Below are positions 35,701 to 47,843 of a DNA stretch of 64,000 bases, piece by piece (position 1 is the first letter of the stretch; each line of letters begins with the position of its first letter). This DNA is from Sclerotinia nivalis (taxonomy: Eukaryota; Ascomycota; Leotiomycetes; Helotiales; Sclerotiniaceae): contig JAPEIS010000018.1 of assembly GCA_029531795.1 (NCBI GenBank), positions 248,001 through 312,000 of the forward strand, given 5' to 3'. The position numbers and the translations under genes are program-made. Below the pieces are notes generated by a model. That model did not search any database. It was not told where the DNA came from and worked only from the letters and a program-made list of their open reading frames with translations.

Positions 35701-37186
35701 CAACTTGGCCAACCAATGTATCCTCCTCCAAACTCTTACAACAATTACAACAATTCCATGTATCAACACAATGGTGGACAGAGAGATAGTCAGGCACGAG
35801 TCATTCAACAACGCCGTCAAAATGATGGCGAAGGTAAGCTATTGAGTACCCTGAAATCGAAGCAAGCTAACATACCTTACAGCAATGAATCGCTTTGCAA
35901 ACCTAGCTCTGGAGCAGCTTGGTGGCGAGATCTACGCACTTTGCAAAGATCAACATGGTTGCCGCTACTTGCAGAAGAAGTTGGAAGACCGCAATCCCGA
36001 GCAAGTTCACATGATCTGGCTCGAGACAAATCAACACGTCATTGAGCTCATGACCGACCCTTTTGGCAACTATCTTTGTCAAAAGTTGCTTGAGTACTGC
36101 AACGATGAAGAGCGCACTGTCCTGATTGAAAATGCCTCGCACGATCTGGTCCGTATCGCCTTAAACCAGCATGGAACACGCGCCCTCCAAAAAATGATCG
36201 AGTTTATCTCCACACCAGGTCAGGTTCAGACCATCATTGGCGCCTTGCGATTCCGTGTCGTCGAGCTCATTCAGGACTTGAATGGTAACCATGTTATTCA
36301 GAAGTGTCTCAACAAACTCTCTCCGGCAGATGCTCAATTCATTTTTGATGCTGTTGGACAACACTGCGTTGATGTCGGAACTCATAGACATGGCTGTTGC
36401 GTCCTTCAACGATGTATTGATCATGCTTCTGGCGATCAAAAGGCTTGGTTGATCAGACAGATTTCGAACAATGCCTATGTATTGGTTCAGGATCCTTTTG
36501 GTAATTATGTAGTGCAATACATTCTCGATCTCAACGAACCAATCTTCACTGAGCCTTTGGTTGCTATGTTTGGGGGACGAGTCGCTCAATTGTCGAAGCA
36601 GAAGTTCAGCTCAAACGTCATTGAGAAGTGTCTTCGATGTGCTCAGGAACCTTCGAAAGACATGTTGATTGAGGAAATGCTTCAACCAAATCAGCTTGAC
36701 AGTCTATTGCGGGATTCATTCGCCAACTATGTCATTCAGACTGCCTTGGACTACGCCAATCCGAACATGAAGACGCGTCTCATTGAGGCTATCCGACCCC
36801 ACCTACCAGCTATCCGCACCACACCTTATGGCCGCCGTATCCAAGCTAAGATCCAGGGTAATGAAAACCGCGGCAATACTTCTACTGGACCCACCACTCC
36901 TAATGATAACGAAACTGGCCAGCTTGCTAATCGTCACCAGCGTGGCATGTCCAACGCATCAACCGGTCCTTTTGTTAGCTCCCCAGGAGGATTCCCAAAT
37001 GGCATCGGACCGACGCCCATCACCAATGGTTTGCCTCTCCCCGCAATCCGATCTTCAGCTCAGCAAGGATCTGGCTTTCCACCAAATGATCGCCTTGCTT
37101 CGCCTGCCGCTGCTCATCCATACAATTATGGTAGAGCTGGCGCGCAGCCTGGCGCACAACCTGGAGCAGGTAGTGACTGGTTTTAA
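32793..37186 (+). CDS. Pumilio-family RNA-binding protein (Puf4/Mpt5 type)
   Basis: Exons 32793-33047, 33177-33197, 33332-33795, 34725-34917, 34978-35833 and 35883-37186 give 1,030 residues. Exon 2 is a 21-nt micro-exon. Exon 3 begins with a charged coiled coil (KKKLEYERLREQKRRFEAEM). Exons 4-5 are Gln/Asn/Pro-rich. From ~residue 600 come eight PUF repeats, each with its base-reading pair: GCRYLQ, GNYLCQ, GTRALQ, GNHVIQ, GCCVLQ, GNYVVQ, SSNVIE, ANYVIQ. Read from repeat 8 to repeat 1 with the published code, this specifies UGUA followed by U-A-U-A-like bases. Puf4/Mpt5 proteins bind such sites in 3' UTRs and recruit deadenylases. The 929-nt third intron suggests a second promoter. Confidence 0.92.
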
Positions 37187-38383
37187 TCCGGAACTTTTAA
37201 TCTCAGATCTGGTTGAATTTCGGCATGACGATACGATTTCAACGCTTGTAACGGTACGAGGAACGATATTCATTTTCGAATCAGTTGATGTGACAGTTTC
37301 GCTTAGCATTTATTCATCATTGGATCTTTTTCAGGATTTCTAACCTTGAATATAAGCTATCTGGACAGTTCATCTTCTATGGTTGTATTCACAAACGATT
37401 TTCACGGCCCTTTGTTGTTACATTAGCATCATTCTAGAGGTATTGCATCCCTGCATGCCTGTTTCTTTTCAATTTCAGTTGGCGATAACATGCATCATGG
37501 AAACGAATTTTCCTGCGAGTCTTCAGCCTTTTTGTACCATAGCAGCTCGATCAAAAAAAGATCTTAGCACGATTCAATATGACACCTTCTATCTCTAGCG
37601 CAGGGTACAATATGAGCGACTGCGCAGCTCGCCTTGTACCTGCATCGGCCATGAAAATAGACTCGATTTTCCTTGTTCTTTAATTTCTTTGCGGTGGACT
37701 TCTGGGTCTCGTTACTCTTTGGCATGTCAAATGGTTTTTTCACTCGATAGTCATGAGCAGACATCTTGTGCCTACACCTTCTTCTGCACCCTCTTCCTGC
37801 ATCGTTTCTCCGATGGGAAGAAAGCCTCTTCTTGTAATTTCCGAGGCTGCATTTTCTTTAGCTAGCTTGGCGTATGTTATGCATCGTCTGTTTCCATTTA
37901 TGCACAAATGTGCCTCGCCGCATTTTCTGATGGGTAAATGGTTCATCTTCAGCTTCTAAAGATAATCTGACATTATTATTTCTTTTCTACTTTTGTGGTC
38001 ATGGGCTCTAATTGCGAAGCAGCAAACTGTAACTAGAAAAGCAATGAGAAATGAAAATCCCTAAAATAAACCCTGTACTTTCCTGTGACATCCTCCATCG
38101 TATTTAACGCTCCAAAGTCCTGAAGTACCAACCCATAATCCTCGATACGTCCTTTTTCCCAAACAACAAGCTCAGGCTTGAAGTAGTCGATAATGATAAT
38201 AGAATGTGTCACGTGAGCCTTAAGGTTGATAGATTTTTGCCGAGTTACTAGCGGGTGCCTTTTCTGCACAAACATTTCCAACTAGCCATATACCTTGGAT
38301 TAATTATGTATTTGCAAAATAACTGAGGCTGAATAATTAATAATATATAGAAGAGGAGTGTCGAGTTTTCTTGGACTGAAAGA
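37187..38383. other. Spacer between the Puf gene and TAD3
   Basis: Probably the long 3' UTR of the Puf gene followed by the TAD3 promoter. Short frames on both strands at 37,560-37,960 lack recognisable content. Confidence 0.4.
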
Positions 38384-39612
38384 ATGAATAGAGACCTCAC
38401 TAACAAAAAGGCCGGGGCTTCAACTAGTACATCAGGCGGTCTCATTCCTCTTAAAACTACGTTAGAAACAAGAGCTCGAGGCTCATTACTTAGTGTTTAC
38501 ATCACAAGCGTTCCAGCGAAAAAAGCTAGTGGTGTTCTTAAGTAAGTGTGGGATTTCATTCTGTTGATTTATACATCTACTCATACCTTCCCAGTTTGAC
38601 ACGAAAACTTTTCCCCGAAGATGGTGGCTATGATTTGCAGCACATCAGGAGATTTGCGAAACAAACGGATGTCCCAGATCACGTTCGTACTTCTTTACTA
38701 GCAGCGAGAACAGATAGCCAAGCAGATGCGGATCTCTTCGAGCTTTTTCTGCTCGTGGGAGCCACGAATCTCATCAGCTCGGAAGAATTGCGAAATGATC
38801 TTTCTCCCATTTTGGATCCAATAACCATTTGTTCCATTAAAGTACCCTTGCTAGCACCAACTTCGCAAGAGCAAGCGAAATCCTGGTCATCTCAATACTG
38901 GCCCATAGTATATAAGAAAAGCAATCCGTTTGGTCCTCACCCAGCCATTGTGTCGAGAGCCGAAGAAGAAATACAGGGCGAAGTTCAGAAGTGGATGGAC
39001 TTGGCGGCCGAAGTAGCTCACTCATCAAGCACTGCAGGTATTGGGGAGCAAATTGGTGCTGTAATCGTCGAACGAAAGAATGGAGTTGCGCGCACACTTG
39101 CGCTTGCTGGTGACGCTCGATGGATGAATTGGCCACGAGTTGGGTCTGGAAATGTTACTGCACATGCAGCGCTTCGAGCTATTGCAATGGTAGCAGATGG
39201 AATAAAGATCCAAGAGGAAAGGGAAGCTGGCACAGAATCAGAAGAGAGTACTTCAGATGAAAAGACGATCTTTCGAGATCAACTTTTGGATACGCTGGAG
39301 GAAAAGCACCACAAATCGGCTGAATGGGTCGACGGATATCTTTGTCACGAACTGGAGCTCTATATGACACATGAACCGTGTGTTATGTGTTCCATGGCTA
39401 TTGTCCATTCTCGTTTTGGACGAGTGGTATTTGGACACCGTATGCCGAAGACCGGTGGCCTCTGTGCAGACAGCGAGCTTGGACACGGTCTATTCTGGCG
39501 TAAGGAGTTGAATTGGTCTTTGCTAGCCTGGCAATGGATCTCTAATGGAGAAGGAATTGAAGCGTCTGGGGGATCACAGAATCTACTGCCGCATATGGAT
39601 GTACATGCCTAA
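38384..39612 (+). CDS. TAD3: tRNA-specific adenosine deaminase subunit Tad3
   Basis: Exons 38384-38541 and 38595-39612 (GTAAGT/CAG) give 391 residues. The C-terminal half is a cytidine-deaminase fold: zinc ligands His243 and Cys315/Cys318 in EPCVMCSMAIVHSRFGRVVFG. The catalytic HxE motif reads H-A-A, so the proton-shuttling Glu is missing, as in Tad3/ADAT3 where this subunit is structural. With Tad2 it makes inosine at the wobble base A34 of several tRNAs, an essential step. The ending FWRKELNWSLLAWQ is typical of Tad3. The N-terminal half is the Tad3-specific substrate-binding part. Confidence 0.93.
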
Positions 39613-40941
39613 GGTTTTTGAAAAGACTGCAAGAAAATATCCATTACGCCTCGAACGATGGTTGGGATTTGCCGGAAAATACGGTTCCGCCGTTATGGAT
39701 CGTAAAGACCCATTGTCTTATGAGAAGTCAAGATTGACAAGGCTCCATGTTTCAGTGCCAGTCGATAATTGACTAGCCTTACTGTTCCAGCTGGGTCCAG
39801 GAAAGCTTAAAGACTTGCTGGATTTAAGCGTGCCAAGAGGTACGGACGATTCGGCTACCGGTGAATATTGAGGAGCACATTGGTTCCAACTGTGGGAAAC
39901 CCAACTTCAGCAAAATTCTAGGTGTGGTAGTGGCAAGGCTGATTGCACAAACGAAAGGGGAGAGCACTGTCATATTTAAAGATGTTGGTAGGCGTAGCTC
40001 GTTCTGTCCAAACCCCTGTTGGAAGAACGTGCTTCAATTCAAGCTCCTGTTTCATCAACTTCTAGACCCCAAAGATTCCTTCTATGGGAGATGCAAATGG
40101 TATCTATGCCAAGAGTTTCCCGCATCTGCAGTACGGTGGTGCAGATGGCTTACTGCGAATATGGGGGCATTATGTACCTCATGTATTGTGATTTGGGAGT
40201 ACATTGGGGACAGAGCAGCCTCGCTTCACAATGGAATACTAGGGCGCTTCTAGGCTTCCTTATGGCTGGTACGACATAGCTGTCGCCTTCACAATTCAGC
40301 ATAACCTACGTTTCTGGGCTACATAGCAATCAAACTAAATAATCAATAAAAATCTGAGATTTGGTACGATGTCGTTGCTGGTAACACTACGAAAGTTCTT
40401 AAGCGAATCAATACAACCACCCATGCATTCGAGGGGTTTCGATATAAAGTTGCTGTGAGACAGGTTACAGGGCTTGATTGGAAAAATTTGATCAACCTTG
40501 TACCAACCTCTGAAGTGGAAACGTGTTGATTTTACAACTTCTGATTCGCCCTTTCTCAATTCTTCAATATCAGCCTCGTCGGCTGTAGCCATCACATTCA
40601 ACAATCTCGCCGTTCCTTGTGAGGCCCGTCCCTATATCATAATACATAATTCGTTGATATATCAACATGTCTCGTACCACCACACTTACCACGCCGCAAC
40701 AAAGACGGGAAGCCGCTATATCCAGTGATTTATGTCCTGATTAAAATAATGAGAGATAAATTCAGTCAACATTTTAATGTTACCCAATAGCTTGGCTGGC
40801 GCATCTATTCACTCCTTGATAAAGCTGACTGCCCTCGTGGGCATTCACAATGCACCTCTACTTCAAACCGCTTCAAGATTAAAAGTACTATAAGACAAGC
40901 ATAGAGAAAAAAACTCTCTAGTACTTTAAAATCACCAAACA
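39613..40941. other. Spacer upstream of the phosphate transporter, with possible gene debris
   Basis: Open stretches of protein-like composition occur in mixed frames on the plus strand at 39,860-40,280 and on the minus strand at 40,335-40,640, but none has a start, splice structure or motif I know. The last ~200 bp form the transporter leader. I looked for the CACGTG/CACGTT sites bound by Pho4-type factors and saw no CACGTG here. Confidence 0.35.
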
Positions 40942-43183
40942 ATGGCGAATACTGAGCACTCAAGAGAAGCTGAACCCAAACCATCAACTCCCGCTGTACT
41001 TCACACAACATCTGGTGGAAACGCTGTTTGGCACAATTTCCACAATGATTTCGCCCACATCCAAGATCCTAATGAGCGACGAAGACTCGCTCTAGCAGAA
41101 ATCGATCGCGCTCCATTCGGATGGTACCATGTTCGCGCATGCGTTGTTGCCGGCATTGGTTTCTTTACCGATTCCTATGATATATTTGCCGGTCTCCTCA
41201 CCTCTATGCTTGGAATAGTTTATTTCCCGCATAATAAAGGAGTCATGCCGACGACTTCAGACACTGCAATCAAAGTTTCCACCAGCGCCGGCACGGTGGT
41301 GGGACAATTTGGATTTGGGGTTCTGGCTGATATTGTGGGACGGAAAAAAATGGTATGTGGTTCTACAGTGGTTTAAGCCACAAAGCTTATTTTTCTTCAT
41401 AGTATGGCCTTGAATTAATCATCATTATTTTTGCTACTTTGGCTCAAGCTCTAACGTCGAGTTCGCCGGCTGTGGATATTGTTGGTATCATCATCTTTTG
41501 GCGTGTCATCATGGGTATTGGTATGTTCAAGTTTTTGATATCATGTAGAAATGATTGATGATTATACTGACAGGAATTGGTGGTGATTATCCACTCTCGT
41601 CCATCATAACATCGGAGTAAGTGCCTGCTCTATTAGCTGTCAGATGCTGGGTTCTGGAGTGAAAAAAGTGGTCGATACCATCGTTCACTTAAAACTAGAC
41701 ATTTAAACCCCTCCTAATGATGACTTATTCTTTTACAAAGGTCATGATGCGTGATCTAACAAGTACATAGATTTGCAACAACCAAATGGCGTGGAGCAAT
41801 GATGGGAGCAGTCTTCGCAATGCAAGGAATCGGAAAGTTTGTCGCCGGCCTCGTCATGCTAATCGTCGTCGTCGGATTCAAAGAATCTCTCCTCACAGCC
41901 AAATCCGCCGCAGTATGTCAAGGCGTCTGTGGACTAGCAGTTGACAAAATGTGGAGAGTACTCATTGGATTTGGCGCCGTCCCAGGTAAACACTCCTGAC
42001 TTTAGCGAAGAAATTTACGGGTCGAATATCCACTAATACTCGCCTAGCGTGCGTGGCACTCTACTACCGTCTCACGATTCCCGAAACACCTCGATATACA
42101 TTCGACGTCGCTCGTGATGTCGAACAGGCCCAGCTAGATGTTGAAGCGTATATTGCCGGCAAAGCCGAAGGACATCCCGATGAAATAGCACGTGTACGAG
42201 GTCTTCAAGCCGGCAAACAACAGATGAAAATCCCAAAAGCAAGTTGGCCCGATTTCATCGCCTATTATTCGAAATGGAAAAATGGAAAAATCCTCCTCGG
42301 TACAGCTGGTTCCTGGTTTCTGCTAGACGTAGCTTGGTATGGGTTATCCTTGAATAACCCTGTTATCTTAACCGCAATCGGATATTCAACTGGCCCAACG
42401 GTTTACAAGACACTGCTTAATACCGCGATTGGAAATCTGATTATTGTTTGTGCGGGTGCTCTGCCAGGGTATTGGGTTACGGTTGCTACCGTTGATACGG
42501 TTGGGCGGAAACCTATTCAAGTTATGGGTTTTATTATCCTTACTATCGTTTTTCTTGGTATGGGTTTTGGATACCATAAGCTATCGGGTCATGGTTTACT
42601 CGGCCTCTATGTCGTAGCACAGTTTTTCTTCAATTTCGGTAAGAACACCACATCCCCATCCCTTTCCCCTCCATCCCTTTCCCCTCCCTCCTCCCATCCC
42701 CAAATAACCCCGTCAACCGCACTAATCCACCCCCTAGGCCCTAACACAACAACCTTCATCGTACCAGGCGAATGTTTCCCAACACGCTACCGCTCCGCCT
42801 CCCACGGCTTCTCAGCAGGAATGGGAAAAATCGGCTCAATAATCGGACAAGCAGCCATCGCTCCCCTGCGCATCAAAGGCGCGACGTCCAAAAATGCAAG
42901 TCCGTGGTTAAACCACGTGCTTGAGATATATGCCGTGTTTATGTTTGCGGGCATTTGGACTACGCTGTGTATACCCGAGACGAAGAGGATTTCGTTGGAG
43001 GAATTGAGTGGGGAGGTTTATGGGGAGGAGGAGGTAGGGGGGATGAGGGGAGGGAGGGGGAGAGTGCAAGTGAGGAACAGTGGAAGGGGGTGCAGGTTGA
43101 GGCGAAGAGTGTTTAGGGGGGGGGGGAGAGGTGGTTGGAGGAATTGTTGGGATTGGTGGATGAGTCTACGGACGGGAGACTAG
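40942..43183 (+). CDS. Pho84-type inorganic phosphate transporter (MFS, phosphate:H+ symporter)
   Basis: Exons 40942-41352, 41403-41520, 41574-41616, 41771-41985, 42048-42638 and 42738-43183; all joins keep frame. The product has the 12-TM layout of PHS transporters: GFFTDSYDIF in TM1, FGVLADIVGRKKM after TM2-3, the family signature GIGGDYPLSSIITSE split over exons 2-4, PETPRYTFDVARD in the central loop, DTVGRKPIQVMG, and NTTTFIVPGECFPTRYRSASHG after the last intron, then IPETKRISLEELSGE. It takes up phosphate across the plasma membrane. The last ~50 residues in the open frame are Gly/Arg-rich and look out of frame in G-runs; see finding. The 99-nt last intron is in frame with its neighbours. 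Confidence 0.93.
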
Positions 43184-43733
43184 ATGGTATGATATTATGA
43201 TGACGGATGATACTGCTGCTGGCGCCGGCACGGTCTTTTATTAATGCTGGGGTAGAAACCAAGGAATTCTTGACTGCAATTAATATGTGGATGGAGGATT
43301 CTATAAGGAAATAAGAGCAGCATTAGTGATTTTAGATATCACGTTCCTTTTATACGTCTTCAATTACTGCATCAGATGCCATAGTTTTCCATGTCCTGAT
43401 ACGAAAAATACAACACAAGAAGAAACCAACATCAACTTCCTGGAACTGATTGAAAATGTGTAAATTCGCTTGTTGGTTGTTTACCCAAATTGCTGTACTT
43501 TTTTATTCATGTTGTCCAATTTGCAATTGCTCAGGTTCAGTACCTGATTAATAACCCATCATCATTTGTTGCCTTTTGCCTTGAATTCATTTCCACGCGT
43601 AGTAATACAAACGCTCCATACCCATTATCATCAATTCATGATTACAAAGGTTCAAGCTCCCCAGTGCAAACGCCCATGCTATAGAATTTTCCAATTACCA
43701 TTTTCCCATATACACATGATAAAGTATTTGCAG
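43184..43733. other. Convergent 3' region of the transporter and GID5
   Basis: Ends of two convergent genes. Nothing else is visible. Confidence 0.5.
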
Positions 43734-46700
43734 TTAATTATTAAAAACCGGAGCTTTCATTTGCCAAATGGCAACTTTAGCTCTCTCTCTCACATCCAAT
43801 TCCGGATCATGTTCCAAATTTTCAATCTTTTGAAGGATACCAAGTTGCTTCAATGATTGCACGCGTTGTGCGCAAGCGGGTCCATCGTTCGAGTCGTCTA
43901 CCCAAGTGAGATTTGCAATTAAAAAGCACATGGCGACGCGGACTTCAAAGGCTGGGTTGTTAAAATGGGGGACGAGAAGTTTGAGGAGTTCGGTTTGGGC
44001 AATGACGATTTGACGATGTTGGGGAATACTAGCGGCCATATGGACTAGGATATAGACGACAGCAACGATGATCTCTGGTTGAGGTGGAATAACTTTTGCT
44101 TCCGATGCACTAGAGCCCCGGCGAGTGGAGTTGAAAGGATGATTGATGATCTTTGGTCTTAGCTTGGAAGCTAAAATTTCGAAAACTCGGTCTTGGCCCA
44201 GAGAACTGAATAGATAATCAATCATCTCAGTATTTTCTGCGCTATTGCTATGTCCGGATCCTGCACTTGAAATCAAATTTCGTATAAAGTCCAGGCCTTG
44301 TTCTTGAACTGCGAGGTCGTCTTTCCTAGCTCTTTTGGCGGGGTTTAGTTCAGCTTCTCGTAAAGCAGCGAGCTTCGCTTCTGCTTGCTGCAAGCTTTTA
44401 CTGCGACTGCTACTAGGCCTGGAATTATTATGAGCTGTGAGTGAACCTCCCGTTGGTGTTTCAAACTGATCCATCTCCACATCTTCGTCCATAGCATCGT
44501 CGGGGCCTGAGGCCGTGTTTTGGTTATAGGTATTTTCTTTGAAAAGTGCCTCATCTTCTGTATCGTTACAAATGAGGCGATCTAACCATCCCGATCCCAG
44601 CTCTTCCAGACACGCTCTTTTAGTTTCGTTACCGACACCAAGGACAAAATGTTTGAGTGCCCAGGTAGCATTCAGACGAAGCTTTGCGTTCGCTGAGTGT
44701 GCTTGTCCACAAAGTATTTTAAGTACCCCATGTTCCATGAAGCTCTGCAAATGAGTTAGTAAAAACGTATTGGCAACAGCATCAAATGTGTACAAACCTC
44801 TCGCATAGGAGCAACATCGGTAAGAAGATTGCAGACCGCAGCGGTAGCAGCAATCTGAACTTCGATGTCTGGGTGAGAAAGAAGGGGAAATATCGGCGCA
44901 ACCACTCCATTATCAATCAAGGTAGTCCGAAGTATACAAACTGACCTCGCCAAGGCTCGAGTAGCCGTACAAGCAGCAATAAGGACGCCTACGGGATTGA
45001 TTCCGTAGCCTTCTTGTTTAACTTCAGGGTCGCTTGAATCGTTTTTCCTTTCGGCTTTTTCATTGACTTTGGTTGATGGCTTTTGCGGATTAGGGTTCAG
45101 AGATTCGACAATGTAAGGAATTATACCGTTATCCACAACGGATTTTCTATGTTCTTCTTTGAATGGAATAAGTGATGCTATAGCCCTTAATACGCTCTCC
45201 CTTACTTTGATTTTGTGAACGAGAAGAGCAGATTGACCAGGTTCACCAAGACGTGATGAAGTGGTTTGTTCCACATAATCCTCTTCCGCATTCAGTTTGA
45301 TAGGTGACCAATGTTGCGCATTGGCACTTTCCGGTACTGGTTCGTAAGATATTTTGATCAACTTAGAGAGCTTGGCCATTGCCTTATTCTGAAAGGTAGC
45401 CTTTTGAAGGTGTTCGCTATCTGTAATCAGTAACGACAAGATCCGTGGTGCCATTTCTGTGATTGACCACTCGACTCTCAACGATTCATGGTCACAAGAG
45501 GTATCCTTGGACTTGACTTGAGTCACCTCTTCATCCAACATCTGCACAAGTAGAGGCACAACCAGTAAACCTAAGGCTGGTTCCCTGGTTTTATTGATAA
45601 GGCCGGCTCGAAATAGAACTGTCAGTAAATAAGAAGCCATGAGTCTCTCCTCGCCTTCCCGAGATCTCATAATAAATATCAGGTATGCAACCAAAGGAGT
45701 TTCGGGGTCCTCGGGAGCGGCTTGACTCTCTTGTGGTGAACCATTACGCTCCGGGGGAGGGTCAGACCATATAGATGCAGAAGTTGACTTTCCACGACCA
45801 TTGAGAGGTTCACGAGATCCTGATGAACCAAGTGGAGGAAATGCAGAAGCCTGGGCGCTCTTCACTGGGTACTGTGGAACGATCGGGAGCAGGTAATCGA
45901 TGGCACTCAACTGGCTTTGTCGTGAACTTAAACTTCCTGTATTGAACGTATTCCAAGCAGCTCTCGAGCTTTGCAGGATCGGCGCATCGCCTGCAGGAAT
46001 TGATGGAAATACCGCCATGATTGATGGGTGGTAAATGAGCTGTGAAGCTCTGAACTTGGATTCGGCGACAATGCTAGCTATAGCTTCCAAAATCCCCGAA
46101 AAATAAGCAGTTGAAGGAGCAGCCGTAGGGATGTATTCCCGTAAACCTTCCCTATGCGCAATGATATCGGCACCTGGAATAACAAGGCCCTGAGCCACAA
46201 CGAAGCTTGCCAGTTTCACAGTTAAAGCATCCAGAACACCAGAAGTTGCGAGGCTTTGTTGATGGGACTCCTGTCGACATATTCGAGCTATAAGTGTCGC
46301 CGCCAAAGATATTTGATTTTGTATGATGTGAGACGATGAAGTCTGGGAGATGATGCGAGTTAGAGAGGCGAGATGTGGGCGTACGAACAACGCTGCTGCC
46401 AAAGACTTGATGGTAATAGGATGTGTGCTTGTAGCAAGCATTGCGGATTCTGCGAGGTTGGACAAAGCCCGCAACGCTGCGAGGACTATTTGTGGCGGAT
46501 TACTTGTTGGGCAAAGATTCGATAGGATCGCCGGGAGCGCAGAGCCATAGTGTAATGGAGCGAGGAAAGCTGGACCACCTAGCTCTTGTTAATAAAGGCC
46601 ATAAGGAGAATAAGTATGCTAACCATATGCAAGGCTTCCCAAGACTTGTAGAGCCTGTAGTCGAACCATTTCCTCTTCTTCTAATGGTCGGATCGCATAA

Positions 46701-46921
46701 CTATGATCGTGTGCTTTTCCATCCTGATTTCTGGAATTGAACTTATTGAAACTTATGCGTACGACAGGTTCCACAAGGCCCATGGTTACAGCCATTTCTT
46801 TCTTTGGAGCATGTCCAACGATCTCATTTTTAAGGGCTCTCAGATTGACAATCTGCTCCGAAGGAGTCCTAGCATTTCGAATCAAGGCCGGCCATCTTTG
46901 TGTGGCCAAACTTCTAGCCAT
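43734..46921 (-). CDS. GID5: Armadillo-repeat GID/CTLH ubiquitin-ligase subunit (Gid5/Vid28, ARMC8)
   Basis: Exons 46921-46624, 46578-44798 and 44744-43734 on the minus strand give 1,029 residues. The N-terminus, RNARTPSEQIVNLRALKNEIVGHAPKKEM cut here in two helices, fits ARMC8. Helical repeats run through most of the chain: QALQVLGSLAYGG, VLAALRALSNLAESA, IQIAATAAVCNLLTDVAP, LRLNATWALKHFVLG and VRVAMCFLIANLTWVD. A Ser-rich, acidic insert lies around 44,350-44,530. In yeast Gid5 links the substrate receptor Gid4 to the E3 core that degrades gluconeogenic enzymes. The second donor is GTTTGT and the first GTTAGC, both less common. The assignment to ARMC8 and not another ARM protein rests on overall layout. 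Confidence 0.82.
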
Positions 46922-47843
46922 TTTGTATTATCAAAACAGCGGATGCAGTAGAAAATATCTCCAAATTGTATTCGATGATGAGAAAGGTTTATTGGAAAGT
47001 AGCTACGTTTGTCTCTGGAGGTTGATTTATCTTCGGCAGGTAAGGGTTTCTGGTTCGTGGTTGACTTAGTAGGTCAGAATGTTGTACACAGTTGCGGAAT
47101 TGGAATTGTGAATGACGAATGACATATATTTCGTACCAGACTTAAAGAGACGTCCTTGACAGTAGAATTGTTGAAACGAAAACAGATAACAGTACATACA
47201 ATTGGTTTGAAAGGTCGGTATGTAGACAAAATTACAAGATGAAGGTAGGTTAATTTTTTGGTTATTTTAACTTCAGAATGTTCGGAGCATCAAATGTATA
47301 CGTAGTAAATCAACATGGGACATGACGCGCTGTCTCCTCCTAAACCTTACGTGGTTTTGGACTTCTTCACATGGATTTGTACAAGCGTTTTCTAATGCGA
47401 TCGTTTATATGTATATGATTGAAAAGGGTCTTCATTTACATAAGTAATAAGATAACGAATATTGAGATAAAATCAATAATAACATAACACCTGATTAAAA
47501 GGAGACATTCTTGTACCACGAGTCATATCTTCTATAAGTTATACAATACCAACATTAACCGGAAGCACCATTGAGCAGAGTTTTTCGAACAAGACTTCTT
47601 TCACTTTATTATCGTTCTTTGCTGCATTTCAAAGTTGGTATAGACAAAACCTTATAATATTGTACATACTTTTCTTAAAGTACCTCAACAATCAAAATTA
47701 TCAAAAGTATCGAATCGCAGCTATTCCAGCCACCACGCCCTCCAAAGCCCCACCCCATCGCTCTTACCCACCCAATCCACTCCGCCAATTTAGATAATAA
47801 TAAGTCGGAAGGCGCTGATCATGATTCAGTTTGAAAAAGGAAC
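46922..47843. other. Divergent promoter region of GID5 and the cyclin gene
   Basis: About 0.9 kb between divergent starts. AT-rich, no coding frame. It should hold both promoters. I saw no distinct operator. Confidence 0.5.

Noticed and set aside
35020..35820. Antisense open frames in the Puf gene
   Set aside because: Opposite strand of a Gln/Asn/Pro-rich coding exon; no independent signal.
37055..37343. Alternative-frame open stretch (36,783-37,343) at the Puf 3' end
   Set aside because: The frame with PUF repeats continues to 37,186; the other has no family features.
39613..40941. Possible Pho4/NUC-1 sites upstream of the phosphate transporter
   Set aside because: No CACGTG found by eye in this interval; the CACGTG copies seen are in the LTRs and inside a transporter exon.
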